A DNA stretch of 64,000 bases from J054 sp964613615 (lineage in GTDB: Bacteria; Pseudomonadota; Gammaproteobacteria; Steroidobacterales; GCA-2729495), in the NCBI GenBank assembly GCA_964613615.1, contig CAZTIB010000133.1:6723-70722 (forward strand), written 5' to 3'. The first letter of the stretch is position 1, and every line of letters starts with the position of its first letter. Below the pieces are notes generated by a model, which was not told where the DNA came from, did not search any database, and saw only the letters and a list, made by a program, of their open reading frames with translations. Both the position numbers and the translations under genes were made by a program. Of this stretch, positions 17,109 to 25,226 are shown piece by piece.

Positions 17109-18164
17109 CTAGCGGAACCGATCCTGCAGCTCGGCCAGGCGCTTGTTGCCCGGACACAGGCGCTTGTAGTCCAGATTCAGCAGCGGGTCGCCGGTTTGCT
17201 GGTTGACCTCATGCATCTCCGGCTTGCTTTCGTCGATATACAGTACGCCGGTCATGATCTCGCTCGCGGCCTGGGATTCCTGCAGCATGGCCAGCGCCGT
17301 GGCCCGATTGGTGGGATCGTACTTCTCGTCCGCCTTGCGCAGCACGATGGTGCTGCCGTCGTGGAGCACCACCGGCATGACCGAGCCCTCTTCGTATTCC
17401 GCCAGGATCTCCTCGCTGGGTGGCACGAAGTCGGCATGAATGGCCGGGTGATAGTGATCGCGCGTGAACTGGTAGCTCTTGGTGGAGCCCTCGTGGTCGT
17501 TAAAGGTCACGCAGGGTGAAATCACATCGATCAGCGCAAACCCCCGATGGGCCAGGCCCGCCTTGATCATCGGCACCAGCTGTTCCTTGTCGCCGGAGAA
17601 ACTGCGCGCCACGAAGCTGCCGCCCTGCGCGATTACCGTCTGGCAAGGGTCTATAGGCGGCTGCACATTTTCCTCGCCCTTCTTGGCGCGGCTGCCCACG
17701 TCGGCGGAGGCCGAGAACTGGCCCTTGGTGAGCCCGTACACGCCATTGTTCTCGATCACGTAGAGCATGTTCACGTTGCGGCGCACCGCGTGCATGAACT
17801 GCCCCAGGCCGATAGACAGGGTATCGCCGTCACCAGATACGCCAACGTAGTAAAGGTCACCGTTGACCGCATTGGCGCCGGTGGCCACCGACGGCATGCG
17901 CCCGTGCACCGAATTAAAACCGTGTGACTGGCGCAGGAAGTAGGCGGGCGTCTTCGAAGAGCAACCGATGCCGCTCAGCTTCGCCATCTGGTGCGGCGGA
18001 ATGCTGAGCTCGAAAGCGGCCTGCACCAGCGCGCCGGTCACCGAATCGTGGCCGCAGCCGGCGCAGAGTGTGGACATGCCACCCTCGTAATCGCGGACCG
18101 TAAGCCCCAGCGCATTCCGCGCCAGGCCCCGGTGGATGATCTGGGGTTTGCGGATATAACTCAT
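17109..18164 (-). CDS. korB: 2-oxoacid:acceptor oxidoreductase, beta subunit (KorB)
   Basis: This 351-residue subunit binds thiamine diphosphate: GDGD at 111-114 and the ENNGVYGLTKGQ block (138-149) form the TPP/Mg site. CAGCGH (34-39) supplies a CxxC typical of the family. KorB works with KorA to oxidise a 2-oxoacid, probably 2-oxoglutarate, to the acyl-CoA and CO2, passing electrons to ferredoxin or a linked flavoprotein. Its start overlaps the korA stop by four bases (ATGA), so the two are translated together. 2-Oxoglutarate is the likely substrate by similarity, but pyruvate or others are not excluded. Confidence 0.93.
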   Translation of the reverse strand: MSYIRKPQIIHRGLARNALGLTVRDYEGGMSTLCAGCGHDSVTGALVQAAFELSIPPHQMAKLSGIGCSSKTPAYFLRQSHGFNSVHGRMPSVATGANAVNGDLYYVGVSGDGDTLSIGLGQFMHAVRRNVNMLYVIENNGVYGLTKGQFSASADVGSRAKKGEENVQPPIDPCQTVIAQGGSFVARSFSGDKEQLVPMIKAGLAHRGFALIDVISPCVTFNDHEGSTKSYQFTRDHYHPAIHADFVPPSEEILAEYEEGSVMPVVLHDGSTIVLRKADEKYDPTNRATALAMLQESQAASEIMTGVLYIDESKPEMHEVNQQTGDPLLNLDYKRLCPGNKRLAELQDRFR

Positions 18165-19972
18165 GCCGCCACCACCTTCTCAAGGTCTTTGTTGATCTGG
18201 TCGAGAACGCCGACTGCATCGATGGGCAGGCCATTGTAGTGCAGGACCGGAATCAGCTTGTCTTGTGATACGCGGGTTTCCATCAGCAGCAGGCTGCGCA
18301 GCTGTGCGTCGCGATTCTGCTCCACGACGTATATCCGGTCGTGGGCGTCCAGGAAGCGCTGTACTTCATCAGTGAACGGGAACCCGCGCACGCGCAGGTA
18401 ATTCACCCCGACGCCCGAATCTTTCAGCCGGGCGCGAGCCTCGCGCACGGCGCCATCGGAACTGCCGTAGGCGATGATCCCGGTGCGGTATTTCTCGGAG
18501 TATTCGACCTCAGCTTCGGGTATGTAGGTCTTCGCCGTTTCCCACTTGCGCCGCAGCCGATCCACCACTTCCTGGTATTCGTTGGCGTCCTCGGTATAGG
18601 TCCCGTACATGTTGTGGCCGGAACCCCGGGTGAAATACGCGCCCTTGGGATGCACGCCCGGCAAGGTCCGATACGGAATACCGTCGCCGTCCCGGTCGAA
18701 GTAGCGGTGAAAGGCCTCAATTTCTTCGAGCTCCTTCGCGTTCAGCACCTTCCCCCGGTCCGGCTCGTAATTGTCGTCCCACTCAAGGTCAGGACACATC
18801 CAGTCGTTCATGCCGATGTCGAGATCCGTCAGCATGATCACCGGTGTCTGCAGTCGTTCGGCCAGATCAAAAGCCTGCACGGCGAAATAGAAACATTCCT
18901 CCGGATTTGCCGGGAACAACAGCACGTGACGCGTGTCGCCATGGGAAGCGTAGGCGGTGGAAATGACGTCGGCCTGTTGCGTGCGCGTGGGCATGCCGGT
19001 GGACGGGCCGCAGCGCTGCACGTTAATGAATACCGCCGGAATTTCGGTGAAATAGCCGTAACCCAGGAACTCGCTCATCAGGGAGATGCCGGGGCCGCTG
19101 GTGGGGGTAAAGGCTCGCGCCCCGTTCCACCCTGCGCCAAGGACCATGCCCGCCGCAGCCAGTTCGTCTTCGGCCTGGATGATTGCGTAGTCGCGCTTGC
19201 CGGTCTTCTTGTCGACGCGGTATATCTCGCAGAAGCGCTTGAACGCATCCATCACGGATGTGGATGGCGTAATCGGATACCAGGCACCGAGAGTCGCGCC
19301 GGCATACAGGCAGCCGAGGGCCGCTGCGCTGTTGCCGTCAATCATGATATGCCCGGCGGTCTTGTCGGCCGTCTTGGCCCGGAACGGCAGCGGGCAATCG
19401 TAGTGCTCGCGCGCATACTGGTAGCCGAGATCGATGGCCTGCTGGTTCGCCTCGGCGAGATGCTTCTTGGCCGCGAAGGTCTTCTTCAGCGACTCACGGA
19501 TCACCTGCAGATCGAGATCCAGCAGCGCCGCCAGTGCACCGACGTAGGCAACATTTTTCATCAGTACCCGCGAACGCGCCGTGTCGAAGTGCTCATTGCA
19601 CATTTTCGCCAGCGGAATGCCGATCACCGTGATGTCGTCCCGGTGCAGCATCTGTCGCCGCGGCCACGTAGAGTCATAGAGCAGGAAGCCACCGGGGGCC
19701 ACCTCGGCGAGATCCTTCGCATAGGTCTCGGCGTTCATGGCCACCATCAGGTCCAGGCGCCCGGAACGCGCGAGATGCCGTTCGTCGTTGACCCGGATCT
19801 CATACCACGTGGGCAGGCCCTGGATGTTGGACGGGAAGTAGTTCTTACCCACCACCGGGATGCCCATCCGGAAAAAGGTTTTCATCAGCAACGCGTTGGC
19901 ACTGGCTGACCCCGTGCCGTTGACGTTGGCGATCTTGATGGTGAAGTCGTTGTTTTTTGGTCCGGTATTCAT
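18161..19972 (-). CDS. korA: 2-oxoacid:acceptor oxidoreductase, fused gamma-alpha subunit (KorA)
   Basis: The 603-residue chain starts with a gamma-subunit domain (about 1-190, beginning FTIKIANVNGTGSASANALLMK in spirit, with the acceptor and CoA-binding role). It continues with the alpha-subunit pyrimidine-binding domain (about 205-430), marked by WYPITPSTSVMDAF and QAEDELAAAGMVLGAGWNGARAFTPTSGPG split across the active-site region. The C-terminal transketolase-like domain spans about 470-600. The gamma-alpha fusion is standard for the 2-oxoglutarate type. It lies 94 bases downstream of the flavoprotein gene and overlaps korB by four bases. The enzyme is oxygen-sensitive in many species, although variants work under air. 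Confidence 0.93.
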   Translation of the reverse strand: MNTGPKNNDFTIKIANVNGTGSASANALLMKTFFRMGIPVVGKNYFPSNIQGLPTWYEIRVNDERHLARSGRLDLMVAMNAETYAKDLAEVAPGGFLLYDSTWPRRQMLHRDDITVIGIPLAKMCNEHFDTARSRVLMKNVAYVGALAALLDLDLQVIRESLKKTFAAKKHLAEANQQAIDLGYQYAREHYDCPLPFRAKTADKTAGHIMIDGNSAAALGCLYAGATLGAWYPITPSTSVMDAFKRFCEIYRVDKKTGKRDYAIIQAEDELAAAGMVLGAGWNGARAFTPTSGPGISLMSEFLGYGYFTEIPAVFINVQRCGPSTGMPTRTQQADVISTAYASHGDTRHVLLFPANPEECFYFAVQAFDLAERLQTPVIMLTDLDIGMNDWMCPDLEWDDNYEPDRGKVLNAKELEEIEAFHRYFDRDGDGIPYRTLPGVHPKGAYFTRGSGHNMYGTYTEDANEYQEVVDRLRRKWETAKTYIPEAEVEYSEKYRTGIIAYGSSDGAVREARARLKDSGVGVNYLRVRGFPFTDEVQRFLDAHDRIYVVEQNRDAQLRSLLLMETRVSQDKLIPVLHYNGLPIDAVGVLDQINKDLEKVVAA

Positions 19973-20066
19973 GCCGGGTCTTTAGTTGTCATGTAGCTGG
20001 AAATAAAGAATTTGCTGGGAAAAGCCGACCTGAACGATCAAGTAGCGATTTTGGTCGTTGTTACGT

Positions 20067-21884
20067 TCAGGTACCAAACTTGCGCACTTCCTGCGCGGTA
20101 TCGGGCTCCACTTCGTGGGACACGTGGGGGTGCAGCAGGCTAAATTCCTGCATATCCCAGGCCGCCGTGGGGCAGCGCTCGGCACACAGGCCGCAGTGCA
20201 CGCAGAGGTCTTCATCCTTGACCATTACCCGCTGCGTCTGCGGCAGTTCGGCCGACACATACAGGCCTTGCTCGAGGTTCTCGGCCGGGGCGCTGAGATT
20301 CCTGCGCAGCTGTTCTTCGGTGCCGTTTTGCGTGATCGTCAGGCAGTTCACCGGGCAGATGTCGATGCAGGCATCGCACTCGATACAAAGCTTCTCGAAG
20401 AACACCGTCTGGATATCGCAGTTCAGGCAGCGCTCCACCTCTTCGGCTGCCTGTTCTGCCGAAAAACCCAGCTCTACCTCGATGTTCAGCTCGCGGAAAC
20501 GCGTGGCAAGGTCCACGTGCGGCACGAGCCGGCGTTCCGACGGGTCGTAGTCGTTGCTGTAGCTCCACTCGTGCATGCCCATTTTCGTGCTGGCGAGGTT
20601 CATGCCGTCGGGCAGCCGGTCGGCCACATCTTCACCCTGACAATGCTTGTGAATGGAGATAGCGGACTGGTGCGCGTGCTCCACGGCCCAGATAATGTTC
20701 TCTGGACCGAAGGCCGCGTCGCCGCCGAAGAATACGCCCTTGCGCGTGGATTCGTGGGTAGTGCGGTCTACTACCGGCACGTCCCACTTGTCGAACTCCA
20801 TGCCGAGGTCTCTTTCCACCCACGGGAACGCATTCTCCTGGCCAATGGCCAGCACCACGTCGTCGGCCGGGAAAAACTGCTCGCCGGCTGTTCGCGTGTC
20901 TGTGATGCGACCGGATGCGTCGATATCGTATTCCATGATGTCAAACAGCATCCCGGCGAGCTTGCCGTTTTCTACCACAAAGGCCTTCGGCTGGTGATTG
21001 ACCACGATCTCCACGTTCTCTTCTTCGGCGTCCTCCAACTCCCAATCCGACGCCTTGAAGAAATCGCGCGGCTTGCGCGCCATAACCTTGACGTCCTTGG
21101 CACCCAGTCGCAACGACGTGCGGCAGCAGTCCATCGCCGTGTTGCCCACACCGATGATCAGTACATTCTCACCAATCTTCTCAATGTGGCCGAAGGCGAC
21201 AGATTCCAGCCAGTTAATGCCGATGTGTACATGGTCCGGGTCGTCGTAGCGGCCCGGAACGTCGAGGTTCTTGCCCTTCGGCGCACCGCTGCCGACAAAG
21301 ACCGCGTCGTAACCCTCTTCCAGCAATGCGGCCATGCTCTCGATCGGCGTATTCAGGCGCAGGTCCACGCCCATGTCGAGAATCATGTTGATCTCTTCGT
21401 CGAGCACGGGCACTGGCAGGCGGAAAGCCGGGATGTTCGTGCGCATCAGTCCGCCGGGTTTATCCAGCGCTTCGTACATCACGATGTCGTAGCCCAGCGG
21501 AATTAAATCGTTGGCCACAGCCAGCGATGCGCAACCGGCACCGACACAGGCCACGCGCTTGCCGTTCTTCTGCGCCGGCGCAGTGGGCAGGAGTTCGCTG
21601 ACGTCGTCGCGGTTATCCGCCGCCACCCGCTTTAGCCGGCAGATGGCCACGGGTTTGTCTTCCACCCGGACGCGTCGGCACGCCGGTTCGCACGGACGAT
21701 CGCAGACCCGACCGAGGATCGACGGGAACACGTTCGACTTGCGGTTCAGCATGTAGGCATCCGTAAATCGCCCCTGGGCGATCAGGCGGATGTAGCCGGG
21801 CACGTCGGTGTGGGCGGGACAGGCCCACTGGCAATCGACGACCTTGTGAAAGTAATCCGGGTTACCGGTATCGGTGGGTTTCAT
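20067..21884 (-). CDS. GltD-like FAD/NAD(P) oxidoreductase with 4Fe-4S ferredoxin domain (KorC-like)
   Basis: The 605-residue protein resembles the glutamate synthase small subunit. N-terminal Cys motifs (CQWACP and GRVCDRPCEPAC) ligate Fe-S clusters, then come FAD- and NAD(P)-binding Rossmann motifs (GAGCASLAVA near 115 and GVGNTAMDC near 250). The C terminus has a two-cluster ferredoxin domain, with CIECDACIDICP and CVHCGLCAERCP. Its place upstream of korA and korB matches the KorABC 2-oxoglutarate:NADP oxidoreductase known from Azoarcus and Thauera, where it links the oxidoreductase to NADP. The ATG at 21884 is the chosen start; a GTG at 21935 would add 17 residues. It is divergent from the nitrilase-like gene. 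Confidence 0.88.
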   Translation of the reverse strand: MKPTDTGNPDYFHKVVDCQWACPAHTDVPGYIRLIAQGRFTDAYMLNRKSNVFPSILGRVCDRPCEPACRRVRVEDKPVAICRLKRVAADNRDDVSELLPTAPAQKNGKRVACVGAGCASLAVANDLIPLGYDIVMYEALDKPGGLMRTNIPAFRLPVPVLDEEINMILDMGVDLRLNTPIESMAALLEEGYDAVFVGSGAPKGKNLDVPGRYDDPDHVHIGINWLESVAFGHIEKIGENVLIIGVGNTAMDCCRTSLRLGAKDVKVMARKPRDFFKASDWELEDAEEENVEIVVNHQPKAFVVENGKLAGMLFDIMEYDIDASGRITDTRTAGEQFFPADDVVLAIGQENAFPWVERDLGMEFDKWDVPVVDRTTHESTRKGVFFGGDAAFGPENIIWAVEHAHQSAISIHKHCQGEDVADRLPDGMNLASTKMGMHEWSYSNDYDPSERRLVPHVDLATRFRELNIEVELGFSAEQAAEEVERCLNCDIQTVFFEKLCIECDACIDICPVNCLTITQNGTEEQLRRNLSAPAENLEQGLYVSAELPQTQRVMVKDEDLCVHCGLCAERCPTAAWDMQEFSLLHPHVSHEVEPDTAQEVRKFGT

Positions 21885-22055
21885 CGGTGCTTGCTGCTGC
21901 TCCAGCCCTTGCGGTACAGCGGGTGTTGTGTCCACATTCGGGCCTAAGCGCTTGATTATACATACGGCGAACTCCAGTTGAATTGTGGAATTCAGGTTGA
22001 CAGCCGACTGCCGCAACGGCAAAGAATCATGACGAAACCGCTAAGGAACCAGACT

Positions 22056-23120
22056 ATGACGGACGCAGCCCCCGCCAGTTACGCCGCCCTCGCCCTGCAA
22101 TTGAAGACCCACTGCGTGAACGCCTGCCCCGACCGCGAGGCTGCCCGGGCGCGCATGGCCGAAAACATCGCCAGGGTCCGCCGCGCCGTGGCGGGCAGCA
22201 AGGCCTTCATCCGTCAGTACAGCGGCGAAACCGCGCGCCTGGTGGTGCTGCCCGAGTACTTCCTGACCGGCTTCCCGATGGGAGACACGGTACCCGGCTG
22301 GCGAGACAAGGCGGCATTGGACATAAAAGGCCCGGAGTACGCCGCGCTGGGCGCCATCGCCGCCGACTTCGACGTCTACCTGGCCGGCAACGCCTACGAG
22401 GTGGACCCGAATTTCCCGGAGCTGTATTTCCAGTGCTGCTTTGTCATCGGCCCGGGCGGCGATGTGGTGCTGCGCTACCGCAGGATGATCTCGCTGAGCG
22501 GGCCCACGCCCTACGACGTCTGGGACCGGTACCTGGAGATCTACGGGCTCGACGGCGTATTCCCGGTGGCGGACACCCCCATAGGCCGCATCGCAGCCAT
22601 CGCATCGGAAGAGATCCTGTACCCGGAAATCGCCCGCTGCCACGCAATGCGCGGTGCAGAGATTTTCGTCCACTCGACGAGCGAGGCCGGCATGCCCCAG
22701 GACTCCATCAAGGAAATCGCGCGCCGCGCCCGGGCGCTGGAGAACCTGGCCTACGTGGTCTCGGCCAATTCCGCCGCGCTGCTGGACAACGCGGTGCCGG
22801 CGGAGTCCACCACCGGCATGAGCAAGGTGGTGGACTTTCACGGCCACGTGATGGCGGAGGCGATGCCCAGCGGCGAATCGATGGTGGCAAACGCGACGAT
22901 CGACCTGGCGGCGTTGCGGGAAGCGCGGCGGCGGACGGGTCTGATCAACATGCTGTCGAGGCAGCCGTTTCAGGCTTATGCAGAGAGTTATGCGAAGGCG
23001 GAGTTTCGGGGGGCTAATGCGTTGCTGGAAGACGGGGCGGTGCGGGTGCCGGAGAGGGAGGCGTTTGTGGAGGGGCAGAGGGCGGATATTGAGCGGTTGG
23101 CTAAGGCTGGGCTTATCTAG
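22056..23120 (+). CDS. Nitrilase-superfamily protein with altered catalytic residues
   Basis: The 354-residue protein has the carbon-nitrogen hydrolase fold with its first catalytic residue, Glu67 in VLPEYF. The usual Lys in the YRK motif is Arg143 (YRRM), and the position of the nucleophilic Cys, six residues before the PE of ILYPE, is Ser184 (IASEEILYPE). The flanking blocks (GRIAAIASEEI and CHAMRGAEIFVHSTSE) still follow the aliphatic amidase pattern. Classical amide or nitrile hydrolysis by a Cys thioester is therefore unlikely. The ATG has an AAGGAA site eight bases upstream; an in-frame ATG at 22029 is less likely. It is divergent from korCAB, and a T-flanked hairpin follows the stop. 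Confidence 0.85.
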   Translation: MTDAAPASYAALALQLKTHCVNACPDREAARARMAENIARVRRAVAGSKAFIRQYSGETARLVVLPEYFLTGFPMGDTVPGWRDKAALDIKGPEYAALGAIAADFDVYLAGNAYEVDPNFPELYFQCCFVIGPGGDVVLRYRRMISLSGPTPYDVWDRYLEIYGLDGVFPVADTPIGRIAAIASEEILYPEIARCHAMRGAEIFVHSTSEAGMPQDSIKEIARRARALENLAYVVSANSAALLDNAVPAESTTGMSKVVDFHGHVMAEAMPSGESMVANATIDLAALREARRRTGLINMLSRQPFQAYAESYAKAEFRGANALLEDGAVRVPEREAFVEGQRADIERLAKAGLI

Positions 23121-23160
23121 GTTTTAGCGCTTAAAGAAAGGGGTAATCCGGCGGCGTGCA

Positions 23161-23234
23161 GAGCCGGGTTGAGGATGTCTTCCTTCCCTCCGGTTTTGTA
23201 GTCGGTCAGGAAGACATCCCCAACCCGGCTTTTT
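23161..23234 (+). repeat. 24-bp-arm hairpin with trailing T-run after the nitrilase-like gene
   Basis: The arm at 23161-23184 and the arm at 23208-23231 are inverted copies matching at 22 of 24 positions, with a 23-base loop, followed by TTTTT at 23230-23234. The layout fits a rho-independent terminator for the nitrilase-like gene, although the stem is longer than usual and contains GGATGTCTTCCT wording typical of dispersed palindromic repeats. It is the first of two structured elements in the 665-base gap 23121-23785, which holds no convincing gene. Confidence 0.7.
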
Positions 23235-23404
23235 CGATTCGTGGCGGTTTTCTTCACGGGCAGAGTGGGACATCTAACGAAGGTGGCTAGACCTGCACCG
23301 CCTTTGGGGGTGGGGGCGATGGGGGAAGTGTTGTTGGCGTGCCGCTGTCGCGACGTGTCGACGCGGTTTCTTCACGCGATTACCGAGCCACAGTGAATTG
23401 CCTG

Positions 23405-23623
23405 CCGCGGCGTGGGGCGGGCGGTCTGGCCGGCACAGTCAGCCGGCTTGCCGAGCAGCGGAGCGAGCGAGGGAATAGCCCGAAGGGGCCGCGCAGGGAT
23501 GCGCGGCTCCCGGAGCCGGGGCCAGGGATGGCCCCGTGTCCGGGACCCCGATGCGAGTGAGCAGCGCAGGGCACCCGAAGGGCAAGCCGGCGTGCCGGAC
23601 AGACCGCCCGCCCCGCGCCGCGG
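23405..23623. repeat. 219-bp element bounded by about 45-bp terminal inverted repeats
   Basis: The left arm (23405-23452) and right arm (23581-23623) both run from CCGCGG to GGCTTGCC and are near-perfect inverted copies. The 128-base interior contains further small hairpins, for example CCGCGC-AGGGAT-GCGCGG and GGGGCCAGGGATGGCCCC, and no plausible coding sequence. It resembles a non-autonomous, MITE-like or composite REP element. Open frames across it arise from its high GC. Nothing further was recognised in 23235-23404 or 23624-23785. Confidence 0.7.
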
Positions 23624-23785
23624 TATTGCCACCGACCTGCAACAGGCCTTGTCTGTTCCTGGCATCTCACAAGGAATCGCGGCTGGCCGCTCCCGCACAT
23701 CCATGTGCTTCGCGGCATCAGGTCGTCCTGACCAAGTAAGCCGCTCCTACGAAGAGTTCGTTTTGTACCGGGAACGGGTGACCGG

Positions 23786-25132
23786 TTAGCGCGCTGCGTT
23801 GCAGTTCAGGCGTTGGCCGGGGATGGCGCCGGTTAGCTGGCCGTCTTGCCAGGCGAGCTGGCCGTTGACGAGGGTGGCGGCGATGGTGGAGCGGAAGTTC
23901 ACGCCATCGAAGGGGGTCCAGCCGCACTTGTACAAGGCGGTGGCGTCAGTCACGAGGGTGGGCTGGTCGAGGTCCAGCAGCACCAGGTCGGCCCAGTAGC
24001 CCTCGCGGAGGAAGCCGCGGTCGGCAATGCCGAACAGTTCGGCCGGGGCATGGCTGGCTTTGCGGACGATCAGTTCCAGCGGCAGCACGCCGTCGTGGTA
24101 ATGCTCCAGCAGGCTCAGCAGCGCGTGCTGAACCAGCGGCAGGCCGGCCGGTGATTGGAAGTAGCTGCGGGCCTTTTCTTCCGCAAGGTGCGGGGCGTGG
24201 TCCGTGGCGACGACGTCGATGCGGTCGTCCCGCAGCGCGGCCAGCAGGGACTGCCGGTCGGCCGCGGTCTTCACGGCAGGGTTGCACTTGATGAGTGCAC
24301 CGAGCCGCTCGTAGTCGTCGGCAGAAAAGTACAGGTGATGGACGCAGACCTCGGCGGTGATGCGCTTGGTCTCCAGCGGCCCCGACCGGAAGAGTTCCAT
24401 TTCCCGGGCCGTGGTCAGGTGCAGCACGTGCAGGCGTGCGTCGTGGCGCCGGGCCAGATCCACGGCCAGCGACGACGAGCGGAAACAGGCCTGCTCGGAG
24501 CGAATCAGCGGGTGCTCGCTCATCGGTACGTCGTCGCCGTATTTCTTGCGGGCTGCGTCTTCGTTCGCCTGGATCATCGGCGTGTCTTCACAGTGCGTCG
24601 CAATCAACAGTGGCGCGTCGGCGAACAGTTGCTCGAGTACCTCCGCGTCGTTCACCAGCATGTTGCCGGTAGATGCGCCCATGAACACCTTGATACCGCA
24701 GGCCTCCGCGGGCGTCACCGCGCGCAACTCGTCGAGATTGTCGTTCGTGGCGCCAAGATAGAAAGCGAAATTGGCGCGTGCGCGCCCCGCGGCACGCTCG
24801 TACTTGTCGGCCACCGCGGCACGATTCGTTGTGGGCGGCTTCACATTCGGCATTTCCATGAAGCTAGTGATACCGCCGGCCACAGCTGCGGCCGACTCCG
24901 TCGCCATGTCGCCCTTCTGGGTCAGGCCGGGCTCACGGAAATGCACCTGGTCGTCGATGAAGCCGGGCGCCAGGTACCTGCCGGCAGCGTCCAGCACAGC
25001 TTCGCCGCTGGCAGCGCTGAGCGACGGAGCAATGGCCGCAATTCGCCCGTTTCGCACGCGCAGGTCGCCTTCGGTGACATGGCCCTCGTTGACGAGCCGG
25101 GCGTTGGTGATCAGCAGGGAATCTTTGGCCAC
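23786..25132 (-). CDS. pyrC: Dihydroorotase
   Basis: Dihydroorotase cyclises carbamoyl-aspartate to dihydroorotate in pyrimidine synthesis. The 448-residue amidohydrolase has the metal site segment IDDQVHFREPGLT (about 59-71), the ATHCED segment for a second metal ligand, HVLHLTTAREM, and VATDHAPH with the catalytic Asp. It also has LFGIADRGFLREGYWADLVLLD near the C terminus. Gln in place of the first His of HxH is, from memory, normal for this subfamily, which is best known from Bacteroidota. It stands alone, without other pyr genes, and overlaps only antisense frames of the M16 gene's upstream region. Confidence 0.93.
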   Translation of the reverse strand: MAKDSLLITNARLVNEGHVTEGDLRVRNGRIAAIAPSLSAASGEAVLDAAGRYLAPGFIDDQVHFREPGLTQKGDMATESAAAVAGGITSFMEMPNVKPPTTNRAAVADKYERAAGRARANFAFYLGATNDNLDELRAVTPAEACGIKVFMGASTGNMLVNDAEVLEQLFADAPLLIATHCEDTPMIQANEDAARKKYGDDVPMSEHPLIRSEQACFRSSSLAVDLARRHDARLHVLHLTTAREMELFRSGPLETKRITAEVCVHHLYFSADDYERLGALIKCNPAVKTAADRQSLLAALRDDRIDVVATDHAPHLAEEKARSYFQSPAGLPLVQHALLSLLEHYHDGVLPLELIVRKASHAPAELFGIADRGFLREGYWADLVLLDLDQPTLVTDATALYKCGWTPFDGVNFRSTIAATLVNGQLAWQDGQLTGAIPGQRLNCNAAR

Positions 25133-25226
25133 GGGTGGGATCCAAGCGGGTCTGGTAGAACGAAATCGATTTCAGGGGCCAGTATACTCAACCGCCGCCG
25201 ATGCTCCGCCCCAATCGAGGTTATTG

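Noticed and set aside
18341..19909. 522-codon open frame opposite korA
   Set aside because: It is antisense to a well-recognised gene; the product has no domain or signal and Arg/His/Gly bias typical of a shadow.
20058..21506. 482-codon open frame opposite the KorC-like gene
   Set aside because: Antisense shadow of a gene with clear Fe-S and FAD motifs.
24900..24990. Dihydroorotase with a lost metal His
   Set aside because: IDDQVHFREPG is, from memory, the usual reading of this subfamily, so I do not treat the Gln as a defect.
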